Shown here: positions 1-13,468 of the stretch, in pieces
Layout: each line of letters begins with the position of its first letter
Numbering within the stretch: position 1 is the first letter of the stretch
From: Zonotrichia leucophrys gambelii
Taxonomy: Eukaryota; Chordata; Aves; Passeriformes; Passerellidae
Direction of reading: 5' to 3'
Assembly: GCF_028769735.1 (NCBI RefSeq)
Contig: NC_088170.1
Location: forward strand, 60,917,585-60,981,584
Length of the DNA: 64,000 nt
The notes under the pieces: model-generated
Seen by the model: the letters and a program-made list of their open reading frames with translations, nothing else
The model's database searches: none
Told to the model about the DNA's origin: nothing
Program-made: the position numbers and the translations under genes

Positions 1-1683
1 CATTTAATGTCTTACCGTTCTCTGAGTTTCTTTTGACAAATGAAACATCTTGAAACTGAATACATTAGAATTGCATCCATGTAGCATAAATGTGCATAGG
101 TGTGTAAAGCTTTATCTATATAACATCACCTACCCTGAAAAAGGCCCTGTTCAGAGACTTCAGCAGGACAAAGTGCCCTGAGAGCCACAGCCCAGGCTCT
201 GCAGCAGCCTCTGCTGTCAGGACGGGAGAGCTGGCATGCTGACCCCGTGCTGTGCATGTCTGCAAAAGTCTGCCTCAAACGTGTAATTCAGTGACTTCTG
301 CTTGTTCTTTCTGTGTCCTGAAAGCTGTCTGAAGGAATATCCTGTCACATCTTTGTGTGCAAGCATGTTGCTTTTTCTTGAAAAACACACAACACATATA
401 CCCCCACACATAAAAATAGCTTCTCCTCAAGTAATGATTTATTTGCTGGTTGGCTCAAAAGTTATTCTGAGGACAAGTCTTAATATTTTCATGCTGGCAA
501 AGTCCATCTCAGTAAGACTAAAAATAGCAAGAGAGGGCATGTGAGGCCCTTTCCCTTTCCTCCTTTTTAAAATAATTTTTCTTCTAGATTAAAAATCCAC
601 AGTATTTTATGGCCTCCTATAGGGTGTGTGCAAGCTTCAGTCACTGAGTAGTACTACCCAGCTATAAATTTTGCATTGCAGGCTCAGTACATGCACTTAA
701 AAATAGCCTTGTGGTAAATAACACCATTTGTAATTTCTCCATTGTGCATCACACAGCCAAATGAAATTGCAGATGAGTTATTTCTGTTTCTGCAGTAGTT
801 CACTGAAATCCTAGTCCGGTTCAAAGGTTGTCTTTAAACTAATTTATCATCATTTGCTATTATAAGAGTGCTTCAAATCTACAGTTTCATCACATTCCAG
901 TGCACCTTAGGAAGGGAAAGATGCTATTTGATCTCTTGGTCTAATGTTACACCTGGTTTAAAGTCTCTACAGACAGCTCCCTGGAAGCAGGCAAACATTG
1001 CCACAGGAAATCAGCACACACAAAGCCCCAAAAAGCCCTGAAGGATCAATCTATTTGATGCACTTCTATTTTAATCCACTCTTTGGTAACAGAGGATGGT
1101 AAAATACCTCTGAGTCTCCCATTATCTGCATCACGAAGAAAATAGCAGTGAAAACATATTTTGCATCTTCAAACTTTGTGACTTGGCATTTCCTCACTAG
1201 TCTTGCAGTGTCTCCCAGTCCAGTTATTGTATGCAGAGCTAGGATCCCATTTCTCTCTTGCACTCCTTTGGGTTCTCTCGTATTTTCCTCTCTTCAACTT
1301 CAATGATCTAGTAGTGGCAACAAGATGCATCACTGTCCTCTCTATTGCAGTCTTTAAATGGCCTTAAAATGCTGGACTCCAGAATTCTTGCGTCAGAAAT
1401 GCTGGAGGTTTGTAGCTTTTTGGCTTTTTCTGGGGTGAAAATGTTCAAGGAATAATCACCATAGAGTAAAATTTCCACAAAGCATCCTCTACACACTGCT
1501 CCCTGGAGATAAACAACTGACTGTTACAGTCCAAAATTTAACTCTCTGAAAGGACACTTCAGAGGCAATGATTAATACATGCTTTTTAAAAACAAAGAAA
1601 CAAAACACTCAAACTCTTCAGGGAAGAGTGGTCACAGCACCAAACTTGTCAGAGTAAAAAAAGCAATTGGACACTGCTCTTAG
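1..1683. other. unique AT-rich non-coding DNA
   Basis: No gene, RNA or recognisable interspersed repeat is seen here. Open frames are short (80 codons or fewer), overlap on both strands and show no recognisable domain or splice context. The segment ends where a CR1 3' tip begins. It is best described as intergenic or intronic sequence. Confidence 0.7.
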
Positions 1684-1769
1684 ACATGGGGTGACCTGTG
1701 CAGGCCCAGGAGCTGGACTCAATGATCATGATGGGTCCCTTCCAACTCACCATATTATATGACTCTATG
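1684..1769 (+). mobile_element. CR1 LINE 3' tip, plus strand
   Basis: The segment has the hallmark order of an avian CR1 3' end: a GGACTCAATGATC-like stretch, then GGGTCCCTTCCAACTCA, then a decayed ATTATATGACTCTATG terminal repeat. CR1 copies are normally 5'-truncated, and only about 85 bp of the non-coding tail survives here, so no ORF2 sequence is present. It is followed directly by 15 A residues. That is unusual because CR1 elements end in short octamer repeats rather than poly(A), so the A-tract may be an independent later expansion. Confidence 0.75.
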
Positions 1770-1770
1770 C

Positions 1771-1785
1771 AAAAAAAAAAAAAAA
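1771..1785. repeat. A15 homopolymer
   Basis: Fifteen consecutive A residues directly abut the end of the CR1 tip. Confidence 0.95.
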
Positions 1786-2104
1786 GAGCCAATAAAAGGT
1801 CTATCAGGAAGTCTTATCCAATTTTTTTAAAACTTAAAATATTTGGCCAGAATTTTCTAATTCTAGCTACCTTAAGTTTGCTGAGAGAAAAGAAAAAAAG
1901 ATCACTGACCCTTTCAAGATTTATGTTTGCAGTACATCCCTTTTGTCTCATTATGTTTTACTTCTTTTATAAGAAAAAAAAAACAGACAAAAAACAAGTA
2001 GGAAAACAGGAAAACATAACCAACCAACCACATAGCCCTAAGGAAACACAGGGAGCTCTTCATCCATTCCTTGAAGCAGACTATATCTAAACTTCAAATC
2101 TGCA

Positions 2105-2154
2105 GTTGAGGTTCATTATCCTAATGATCTTTTCCAACCTGAATGATTCTTTGC
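2105..2154 (+). mobile_element. short CR1 3' tip, plus strand
   Basis: The sequence CTAATGATCTTTTCCAACCTGAATGATTCT matches the usual 3' end of avian CR1 elements (GATCTT...TTCCAACC...ATGATTCT). Only about 50 bp can be recognised. It lies about 340 bp downstream of another plus-strand CR1 tip, so the two could be independent insertions or parts of one rearranged region. Confidence 0.55.
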
Positions 2155-5100
2155 ACCTAATATATGCTAAATAGCCATTTCTAATATAGATAACATTAAA
2201 TTAACACACTAACATTAGTCCCTGGAGAAGAGTGGGTTGAGTGTTCCACTACCTACTGTCTTACAGATGTTTTATACATTTTCTGGAGTGAGAGTAAAAT
2301 AATACCACAATGCTCTCATCTCATGTCATGGCTGTAAATGACTGCACACAAGACAGACAAAAGTACTTTTAATTTGGGATCAAAAGATCCACAAAGTTTT
2401 TCTCTCCTAGATTATTATTCTTGAATGACAGCAGACTCAATCAGGATAAATGCCTCCAAAATAGAGTCAGCCTGAAAGTGCTAAATCCACAGGCAATTCA
2501 CAAATGCCAAATCCCTTTTTTCATTTCAGTTTTATGAAGCTGCAAAACTGGATAAGGAAATTATTTTATATGTCTTGTTTTCTCCTTCCCTTGCTTTTTT
2601 TGATAACTGCTTTGTGACGTAAGATTTCACAGGACAGGAATAGGAAAACCGGTGGATGCTCATTTTTCTGCTCTCCTCTATGTTTTTATTGCCTGGGATT
2701 ATCAGCAATGGTTTTCTTCTAGAATTTACCATCAGGGAAGCAGGAAAAAAATCTAAGATGAAAGGGAGTAGTAGAAGAAAGGACTCATTGTAATGCCTCA
2801 ATTATGGAAGAATATACCCCCTTAGATATGAATTGGGCTCAACACTGGCCATGACACCTCTCTCAGTCCTTCACAGACACCCCTACCACAGGAAGAAGAC
2901 ACAGATTAAATACATTCCCTGCACTGAGTTCCTTCTCACCTATCTGGCTCACCTCTCCAGGCACAGTGCAAGAGTTTTAATGAGGAAAACCACTCCTGAC
3001 ATCAGCACTCTCAGGATTCCCTGTTATTCTTCAGAGCCATTCCCTAAAGCAGTGTAAGTGACAGCAGCTTCTTACAAGAGGGGCCCCACAACCTTCCCCA
3101 CCACCCAAAATTTGTGTCATATTGATCCCCACAGACTTGTATGGCCTCAATGGGAATATGACACATAGATCTACTTCTCCTATACAGGCAGTTTTGCTAC
3201 AGCACCATGGAACTTAGGGATTTTAATCCACGCTAAAAATGAAAAGTTAAAAAAGCAAACCAAAAGTATTTCAAACATAGCTATTTCTTTTGGCTGAGCT
3301 CTCAACTGTGTGGAAAATATCCCACTCCCATTGTAATATTCAGATGACAGCCAGGACAGCCACGTCATTATAATTTTCTGGAGTGGAATAGAATTGATAA
3401 ATAGTTCAGGGAAAAAAATAATAATTTCAGCCCTGCATGTAATTTGATTTATTTTCCCAGACAGATTTACATAGGCATTACCCACAGCACTGAAATAAAA
3501 ATTCACATCCCAAAGGAGTTTCATAAAAATGTCAGTAGTGAACTACTGAAATCAAACTTTGATGGCAATTTTCAGGAATACACTGATTGTAGAAGAATAT
3601 GAGTGAAAGTTTTGCCTTTAACAGGTCATGTAAACAAAGTGAAGAGCTGTTGAAGTGTACTAGCTGTAAATACTGAGTTTAAACCACATATTGCTGGACA
3701 GGTGATTGCTCTTTCATAAATGAGTGAAAGATCTTGCCATGCAGGTCTCTGAATTCCAGACTGCTCTAAAGTATATTTTAACATGTATCATTCTGGGAGA
3801 ACAGAAGGAAATTCACTCCTCATCTGAAGATCATTTTAGCTGCAATGTCTTACAGACTAAAAAAATCTGCAAGTAAAAATTAAATAAAGAGGCACAAAAC
3901 AAAAGAAGAAAAAAAAAAAAAAACAAACTCTCACAAAAATAAAACTCAAAAAATCTGCAGAACAATCTGAATTCGTGTGGACCCAGGCCCATCATCTTTA
4001 AAACAAGACATTTGGTGGAGTTTGGCAGGCAAACAAAACAAACACAAGTCTGGCAAAAGTAGCTCACTTGGGAGAATAAGGAATAAAATATGATTGCTCA
4101 TTCTGGTAGAGGTGGGGAGAGGAATGGTTATGGCATGTGAATTTTGGAACTCACCCAGAGAGCTGGGTAAAAATGAAAACATTTGGAGACATGAAATGGA
4201 ATGCATTAAAATAAATAAGAGAAAGATATGCTCAAATCAAATTGGGTTTTGCTAAGTAAAAAAGTTACTTCCATCTGGCCCAATGATGGAAAGATGCCTA
4301 TGTGTTTAAGACTCACAGTACAAAATTATGAAGAAAGAGTCAAGTGATGGAGCTACGCATCAAATCAAGACCCTTTCCTTAATTCAAGATCTCTGAAAGG
4401 GAATGCAAGGAAGCATTTCCTCACTAGTACATAGCATAAATCTGTGTGTACTTTGAATCCTGAGAAGGGTCAAAATGAAATCATAAATATTGAATCACAG
4501 AATCATAAAATTCTCCAATGTCTTGTTTCAAGAAAAAAGATAAGAGAAGAAGAAAAAAAAAACCTAAAACATTCCACAAGGTGTTTGAGCACATCATTAA
4601 GCAAAGGTCACATTTTTTCTCTTGATGGAAGGATAAGCAGAAGATACAATTACTGTTACATAGATACATCCAAATAATTCAGATTTTCCTCTGAAGTTTC
4701 CTACCAGCCTAATCAGTGTTTACTTCTGCCCATTATCAGCACCTGAATAAATTACTTTGGGTAGTATGAACTACAAAATTGACATTTGTGAACTCTCTCT
4801 TTATTATTATTGGACCTAATTCTGCAAAGACTGAAGGGTGTGTGCTCTCAGGTTCAGCGGGATTTATGAAAATATTATTGATCACTCTCCTATATATCCT
4901 AAAAGCAAAAGGGTGATGAATTTGGAAAAAATCCACACTAGAGTACTAATGTAAAATGAGAAGGGGTTACAGGAATGTCTACAAAATTTAATACAGATAC
5001 CTTTACAGCCGCAAGCTGTACTAGATTCTGCAGCATACACCAGAATTGCAATCTTCATTAGAGACTGCCTGTTCAACAACTTACATGATTCCCTTAAATA

Positions 5101-7850
5101 ATGTTTTACTTTTGTTAAATAAATGAAAACAACAATTTAAATTTAGAATTAATTGTAAAATAATAGCAACTATTTTTGAGCAACTAGGGATGCAAATAAT
5201 TTTGGTAAGTGTAAAAATATTTAAATTACTTTTTTCTTTTAGGAACAGCTCTCTCTGATCATATTTCATGAAATGAAAATTTAAGTGAAATTATTTCCAA
5301 GCACAAATTTGAATTTCTCACTAGTTCACACAAGCTTTTGGATACCATCTCACAAGAGATGTACACCTTTACTATGTAGCTATTCTCAACATTAAGCATG
5401 CTGGATAATTTATTCTGTTTATAGCTAATTCTTTTTTAATTCAGAGTAATATAAGAGAAACAATAGGAAATAAATAAAAATGTGTCATATACAGCCTTGA
5501 AATCCAGTCCCAAATCAAAAAATATTAAAAAGAGTGAAAAGATTAAAATTCTACATAGAACAAAGTAACAAGTGAAATATTTCAGCTCTGGAAAAGGGTT
5601 ATTTTTAATTGAAAGGAATTAGCAACCATTGCACAAAAACCAAAATGGTGCTACAAAAGGAAATCAAAGGAGGGGTATTAAAGGTGACTGACCAGAGTGT
5701 TAAAAATCCATGCAGTGTTTCTGTGTGGCCAAACAAATAATCCTGAATATTTGGCACACATAACCAAAAAAAGTGCCAACCTGGACAGAAGCAGCTGATA
5801 ACATGATGGAAGGAAAGGCTGATGATCTCCCCCTAGGCTCCTGTGGCCTTGTTTTGTCACAGAAGTGGCGGGTTGTTATAATGAATATTGATTCAATACT
5901 GTATTAAAAAAAAAAAGAAACCCTACTCATCCCCCCCAGCCTCACTTCCCACCCCCAAAATATAGTGTTCTTTCTACACCACCAAGGCAAAGAAAACAGG
6001 TCTCCAGATATTTGAATGATTTTTACCCAATGTTTTTTTTTAGCTCTATGTCTCTTTCTTACAAGCCTTCTGCTCTTACAGACTCCCCCACCACTTGCTC
6101 ATTTCAGAAACAACAAAAATGGGCATATGCATGTCCCTGTGTTTTGTTTTCTTCTATGCTTTCTAATTTTTTTTTATTACTTCATGCTGACAGTGGTGAG
6201 TAGAAATACAACTAATAATAATGCTCTTTCCTGAAATTAGAGTGATATATAATTGGACTAATTTAATGGTGCTTCCTACAGAGATTTTTCATTTTTTACT
6301 TAATGGAAACATCAATGTTAAACTATTTTATCCCCTTTTATATGATATACTGCAGAAAAATCACTGTGTCTGAACATCAGTTCTTCATTCTAAAAGCCAC
6401 AGATACAAACCCTTGCAAGGAAAACAAAGGCAGAAATTCAGTCTAGACTCTGGTTTGTGATTATCTGTAAGCTAGAGTAATGGACATTTTGGCTTGAGAT
6501 AATAAACTGATTGGAAATGAAGCACTAGAATAGATGATGATGAGGAGGTTCATTGGCACTGCTCTAGAAAGAAACTCTGCATAAGCATGAAGGGCAGTTT
6601 AGCCAATGCACATTGTTAGAATGAGTACATGAAATCCGGAATCACATATCTCTGAAGTAAAACTTGGAGTCAAACAACACTCACACAGCTAATTAGTAAA
6701 TGTATGTCTGTAAGTATTTAAACCCATGCAAACTGCTGAAAATTAGGGACACAAAGGATTTGGTGCCAGAAGCAAACAATGCTCACTTTCACCCGGCCAA
6801 TGGATGCAGCAGTGAATGCTCAACACTGAAAAGCAGCAGCTGCCTCCTGTGACCAAGGCACATCCTCCACTGGTTTGGACCGATGCTAACCCAGCAATTT
6901 TGCAATCTGCATCTCTTATCTTCCCATACCCAACATCCAAGTCCTTTGTGGGGCTTCAAACAAGATCCTTATGGGGCATCAGCTGAGATCTGGACTGAGC
7001 TGATCAATCAGACTAAGGCCTTGATAAAGACAGAGGAGTAGAAGTAGAATTGGGTGTGGTCACAATAAAAAACCTTTCCAAAAGATCATAAGAGGAAAGT
7101 TGTTAGCACTACAACACAGCCCACTTCCATCTCCTTACTTAGAGACTATCCTGCTTTCAGAAATTTGTTTTGCATAAAGGAAGGTGGGTCAACTTCTTTG
7201 AAGAAAATTCAATACACACAGTGATATTAACATAGGGTCCTGATACATTTATGGAACAACATATAAAATTAATGTCTTTGTTAAATTACCTGTTTTCCTG
7301 AATATTTAGATGACACTTAGACAAGTTTGAGAAACTTGTGCTCTCCTACGTCATTTCAGAGCCTCCTCACATCAGCATTGAAATCAGGAAAAAAAATGCA
7401 ATTTTTTTTTATTATTATTTCAGCACTTCACAATGCTATGCTTTTATAGTCTAAAACATGATGGAAGTGACATAAAAGAAGATTTTAAGTTGGATTTCTT
7501 TGGTTAAAAAAAAAAAATTAAAAATCTTTTCTGATTTTCCAATCAATAATCAATGCTGTACTTTCATTTCTATGTATATGACAATGAATTTGTCAGAAAA
7601 CCATCTGGGTATGATTTACCTAACTTTTTACTGTGTTAACTGATTTACAGACATGAAAAATGTTGCCTTTAAAGGAAAATATAATTAATCCAGAAATATA
7701 CCAAACATCCAGGAGCCAAAACTGAATAAAGTTTCAGAAAGGCATTACTTAGAACTGGCAGAACAGAATCATCCAGATACATTTAGTTTGCTTCCCAACG
7801 AACTAGCTCTAAATTTAAAAGACAGAAGCCATTCAGGTGAGAGATAGAGC
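2155..7850. other. unique AT-rich non-coding DNA
   Basis: No gene is recognised. The longest open frame is about 114 codons (3180-3524, minus) and has no recognisable motif. The region contains A-tracts, for example A15 at 3909-3923. A tiny CR1-like word occurs near 4491-4512 but is not continued by further CR1 sequence. The stretch CACACAGCTAATTAGTAAATG near 6686 faintly recalls L2/MIR-type tails but is too short to call. Confidence 0.65.
3909..3923. repeat. A15 homopolymer
   Basis: Fifteen consecutive A residues in an A-rich context. No retroposed gene or LINE tail can be recognised upstream. Confidence 0.95.
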
Positions 7851-10800
7851 CTACAAGCACATATACTGTAGAATGTGAATTACACCTCTGGAGTTGGGAG
7901 CTATTCCAAATCTATTCCAGCGTGGCAGGAGGAAATCTGGGCAGGGTCTACCAAGGTCCTCTTTCTTTCCCAGCATGGATGAAGGAGCAAAATAAGAAGC
8001 TAACTCCTGGAGAAGTTTGTAGCCAGCATATTTGCTGAGCCATGGGATGTCCTGCCCAGAGCTTAGATGGGGCCACCAGCAGAAAGTAGCTCTGCCACAG
8101 CCCAGCATCAGCACCACGGCCTCGTCTCCAGCTTTGGAGCTCCTCCCATGGAGCAGCACTGCCCAGTAGCATTTAAATGCTTCATTCACAAGTAAAGCAA
8201 GGAGACAAGTCTACATTTCACTTACTAGAATGGGAGAAGTTTTCCTCCACTGCCTCCAGACAACATTTGGTCAAAGATTTGTAACTGTTTTCTTGGGACT
8301 TTTGTATCATCTCAGCTCCAGCTGTCCATGAATCAGCTACTTCATGACCTATTTTCCATATGCACATGCATTTTCCCCTATCTCCCCTTTTTCTGTAACG
8401 CAGCAGTGTGCAGTAAAACTAAGGAATGCAACTCCCCTTTAAGCCTTTGTGTTTCTAGTGTTTCATCCACAAAAAAAATTCAAGCAGGCAATAAACTTTC
8501 CTCCCTCTGTGCCATTACTTGTAATGGTAATCTGTTCAAGAAATTGTCTGCTGCTGCTGAAATCACAATAACCATCTCATTTGCAGCAAGGCAGTCATAT
8601 TCAAACATAAAATGCAGTAGAATGCAACCTCTTGAGACAGTACTATATTAAAGTTACTAATAATGGCCCCAACTCTTTTTCCATTAAAAGTAGAGTGACT
8701 TTCCACTCAATTCAATGCAATTTGAATTGGGTCTAAATTACTCTTTTTAAACATTAGGTCAAACTTTCATCATGTGCCCTGGGAGAAGCCTAGTAATTCT
8801 ACCCTGGGTCTCCTTTCTGTTGGGCATTAACTGATTTTATATTATATACATCTCAAAAGAATTTCACTGCATGGTTATAAACCATTTTTTCTTCCAAAAC
8901 ATAAAGAAAACATTATAATCAGGAAAAAGTGAGCAACTATAGAAAGCTGTACAGTTTTGACACTTTACTTGATTTTCTTGTTTTGGCTGGGATAAGTAAA
9001 ACAAAACATCTAATAAATTCAGCAGTTTATGGCTCTTTCTTTCCCATTCCTTTGAAGCAATCAATTGAATGCCATTAGAACAGAGGGTACCCCATAATCC
9101 AATATCAAGATTTTTGGTAAGGTGCTGCAGTGTCATCCTAGTTTTTTCAAGAAAATTTCTGTCATAGTTGGAAAGTCATCACTTAATACAGAAATCAAGC
9201 TTTGCTATACTTTGGCTGTTCTACTTTCCAGAATTGTATCATTCAATTGACATTCAGAAGGAAGATATTAAGTCAAAAAAACAGACATTCTTGCTTCACA
9301 CCATGAACTTCTATGCAAGGTGTAGATGCAGGTGCATAGAACTTCTGTCTTTAGAGAAGCTTCCTCTGACTGGGGACTTCCTCAATTGCAGGCTGGCCAA
9401 AAACACAATGATGCTGATCCATAGAGGAAAAGGTGTACTTCACAAAGTCATGAAGTAATTTTTCTTTCTCAAGCTACACAGTAAGTCAAAAAGGAGATAT
9501 TTGTTTAATGCTCACTTTTCTTCCCCATGTTTTTGCTTGAAACAATTATGCTGAGCTGTATCCATCAGCTTCAGCTCAGTGGGTCAGGGCAAAAATTTAT
9601 TTCAGGAGGTTTCAGGTTCTGCTGACTCACCATCTGATTTTCACTTCTGCCAGACAGTTTTGGTTTGTTTTTTTTTCTTTATGCAAAGACTATTTGAAAG
9701 ACAGGAAGAAATAAAATGCCTATAAAACCCATACACTTACAGAGAGCAAAAAAGAAAATAAAAGAGATAAGAATTTGTTCTTGCTGGGTGACTACAGAAG
9801 GAATGCTAAATTTATGTGAAAGTCAGTCTTGCAGTCCTGTCTTACAGAGGATATCAACAGGTCAAGAAAACATTAAGCAACAGCAGTATTCCAAATAAAA
9901 TTGAAGATACTGAAAGTTACTGTACTCTGGACTTGAGGCAGAAGAACAAAGGCAGGGCTGTAGTCTTCACTTACAGCAGACAGAATGCATGGCCTCCTAA
10001 GAGAACTAAATCAATACATAAACAAATTCTTTTTTAAACCTTGGAAACTCATAAATTCTGCTGCATAAAGCTTCTCTACTGACACCAAAGACAGCCTGCT
10101 GACTCCTCTCTGATTGCAGGTGGTAAATGTAGTCGGAAGTTATAGAAAAACAATTCCAGGATCTTTGTCAATCAACAGAAGGATTTTTGACAATGCAAAA
10201 CAAAAGGAAAGATGGTCTAGCCAAAAACATGGGGGAGAGAGTGATCCCAAAAATCTTGGCTACAAGGGGCAGCCAACATAACTGAATGATTGAGAAGCTC
10301 TGTATTAAAACATGAAAGTATTGCCGGATTCATCTATATTAGCATTTTAATGCATTCAGTTTGTAATAAAAGGTTTTCATTGCACGTATCCTTGGTGTCA
10401 CATGGTTTGTTCTCAAGCACACATCTTGCACACTTGAAGTACTTTATCTCCTGGCAGAACTCAGACTGAAGTCACACAGGAGATTTTATCCAGCACATCC
10501 AGGCTATCTCTCTCCTTTACAATATCAAGGCCATCCCACTCAGCCTCCTCTCCCCTCTCAACTGCAGCATAGTCTCTTCATGCAGTCCAGCAAACCAACC
10601 ACCAGTGCACCCCCTGTCCCTTGGTCAGCCAGAGCACCTTCTGTGATCCTCATCTTATCTTAGTCCTGTCCCCACTCCTGTTTAGCCATGCTAAAACACT
10701 GCATGCTAAACACAACATTTTATTTACCACTTAACTAATAATCACTCCCATTCATCTGCTCGGTTCCTCTCCCATCTGAAGTTTAATCCTCAATGTTTAA

Positions 10801-13266
10801 TTCATATTGCTGTGCTAACTGATCATAACAGGATGCTCACTAGAAAACATGACAGGCAAATTCCCCAGTCTCAGTTCCTCTGGTTGTACTGGTTTGACCT
10901 GCTCAACTCAGAGCAGCAATTTCAAGGAAAGTCCCACCTTAAGGGAGGCAAACATCCAATACATATGTAATCTTTTGGAAATGCAGCTGCTAAAAAAATC
11001 TAATAAACTTGACCAAGAATGTGTGAAATGCAATTTTTTTTCAAATGTTCATAACTTTGCCAAATGTGGGTGGATTTTTACAGGCGTAGTAAAAAAGCAT
11101 ATCCAGGTTATAAACTTCAAATCCCTCCACTACACTGAGGAAAACCTAGATGCTCAGAAAGAAAATGTACCTAGACATTTAATGTCAGCAAAAAAACCCC
11201 TAATATTGCAAGATATTCACTGAAAGCCTGGCAGTTCCATCCAAACAGTAAACTGACAATCTAAGACTTTCAAGTACTAATAAAAAAACCACACAGAATA
11301 AAACTTTTGCAAGCCTCAGCAATAAACATGAAAATTTTCTATTAGAGGAACTGAAAAAGACTTTGATTTTTTTTTTTTATCCCTGAAGAAATAAAATTAA
11401 AATATATTTTAATTCAAAACTGACACGTCACCAGATCCACCACACCATCTGATACCATGCAAATTACATAGCTGACTTTAGGAAAGGCCTGGGATTTTTT
11501 CTTCTTTATCACCTATTGATGGATATTATAACGACAATAAATACAGTACCTAAGAAAAACTAAAGAAGAAGAAATTAAAAATTAAAGAAGGCACAGATAT
11601 TTGATGAGACAGGCAAGACAGGACAAGTATTTTAAACAAGTCCTACAGTGAGAGCACAAATGGATTTTCTACAAGTCCTCTGAGCTCTCCTTTGGGCAAA
11701 ACACAAAGGCTGTGTGCCCTCCTTGGCTGGATAACCCCACAGACAACTGCCATGCTAATATTGCTCTGGGTTGTCCTTGTAAAACCTATTGCTACTTATT
11801 AATGAACCCTACTGTAGGTCATCATTTCAAGAGGAAACAGACTCTAGAAGAGGAGTGGGATCTTTTAAAGCAACGAGATGTGTTGATGTAGAAATGAAAA
11901 TGCTGTAGCTACTTAGTGGCCCCATTAATAAAAAAAGGCCTACAATGAAGGGCATCTTACAGAAAGTTCTTCTCTCCAAAATAAATGGTGCTGTGTAGCA
12001 CCAAAAGAACAAGCCCAACCACACCAACAGGAGTTGCCATTTAATCTGTATTGCAGACACACTGTGTAAAAAATTTGCCTTACTGTGTAAAGTTTAATTA
12101 TCTTGTTGGTTTTGTTTTCTAATTAGATAATCCCAGTAATTTATCCTGTTCTATTACTTTCAATATATTTTTACTGAGAAAACTGTTTGCACAGATGCAA
12201 AGCAAGACTATAATTTAGCAAAAAACAGGCATCCTTCCTTTGCCTTACCCCTCACTGAAGCTGCTCCTTCCTGTAGGAAGAACAGCCAAAATCCAAATCA
12301 TTCAATTTCCCATATATGCAATTCCTATAGCTTCTAGGCAAGCCCTACAAGGCCATTTGGCTGATTTTTTTTTTTCCTATTTAAAGCATAAATTCCAAAG
12401 CCCCTCTAGGTAAAACTGCTTTTTTCCTTAAACAAAAAGGTATTTCAAGCTTATGGAATACATTTATCTGATCTCCAGTACTACCCAGGTAAAAGCAATA
12501 GATCTTAAAAATGCCTCTCGGAAAAAAAAAAAAGCAAGATTTATGTAAATAATCTGGACAAGCTCTTTGGACAAACTTTATGTGAAAGATATGCCAATCC
12601 TAAGATTGGCATAGAGAGACCAGTGAAAATAACTGTTAGTAAACTGAACTGAAAAGGTTCAGTTGAGCTTTGATGGCAAAAGATTTGTTATGATCAATTA
12701 CAGTGAAACCTGGAGGCATTTATGCTGAAGTTTATAATCATAACAGCAGCAGCTAGGAGGGAGCAATTAGTTAAGTAGGGGGAAAGTCAAAGTAAATGGC
12801 CTCTCCAGTGCTGCCTTTTGTACAGTGTTGCACAATAACAATTTCAATGCACAAATCCAACTTCTCTGTTTATGAATTACAGTCCTGTCTTTGCCAGTCT
12901 TTCACTCCATGGGCTGCTAATCTTATATTCACTGCTACTGAGCACAGCCTGCATCAGAGGATGTCTGGCTGCATTCCTAGTACATTGTAACAATAAATAT
13001 TAACTCCCCTACTCCTCCAACTCCCACAAAATAACTCTGCATGAAATGTTTATATATGTTTATGACCAGCATTTATGAGAAATTAGGCTTTATTTGATAA
13101 AGTTCTGATATCCGTCTAGAAAAACTAAGATAAAGTAGCATTCTGCCAGCTAGCACAACCAGTTAATTTCATTTAAAGGGAATTCTTGGCACATTTTTCT
13201 TTGGTCAAGAGCAACAAGCTCACTGCAATGAGCAAGTATATTTTCTGACATTAACTGTTTTGTCAC
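7851..13266. other. unique non-coding DNA
   Basis: No gene or large repeat is recognised. Open frames reach about 124 codons (10849-11223, plus) without domain signatures. The notable items are a perfect inverted repeat at 12590-12613, listed separately, and a T12 run at 11367-11378. Confidence 0.65.
12590..12613. repeat. perfect 10-bp inverted repeat with 4-nt spacer
   Basis: The arms TATGCCAATC and GATTGGCATA are exact reverse complements separated by CTAA. Each arm holds a CCAAT-type pentamer in opposite orientation. It could be a hairpin, a paired CCAAT-box-like binding site, or chance. Confidence 0.85.
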
Positions 13267-13468
13267 ATAGTAGAGTCATAGAGTGGATTGGGTTGGAAGT
13301 GACCTCAGAGATGATCCACTTCCAATCCCTCTGCCATGGGAGAGGATCTCTTCCACTACACCAGGCTGCACCAGCTCTGGTCTTGCACACTTCCAGGGGC
13401 ATCCACAGCTTCTCTGGGCAACCTATTCCACCATCTCACCATCACAGTAAAGATTCACAGTAAAGATC
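13267..13468 (-). mobile_element. CR1 LINE 3' fragment, minus strand
   Basis: Read on the plus strand, the segment runs from a degraded AGTCATAGAGTGG terminal repeat through GGTTGGAAGTGACC, CTGCCATGGGAGAGG, CTTCCAGGGGCATCCACAGC and TTCTCTGGGCAACC, the order seen in reverse-complemented avian CR1 3' ends. The element therefore points to the minus strand. It is 5'-truncated and carries no intact coding sequence. A 13-bp tandem duplication lies at its inner end, after which CR1 similarity is lost. Confidence 0.85.
13442..13467. repeat. 13-bp tandem duplication inside CR1
   Basis: TCACAGTAAAGAT occurs twice head-to-tail with no mismatch. It is probably a local replication-slippage duplication after the CR1 inserted. 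Confidence 0.9.

Noticed and set aside
4491..4512. AATCACAGAATCATAAAATTC, resembling a reverse CR1 terminus
   Set aside because: The adjoining sequence does not continue into CR1, so a 20-bp word is not enough.
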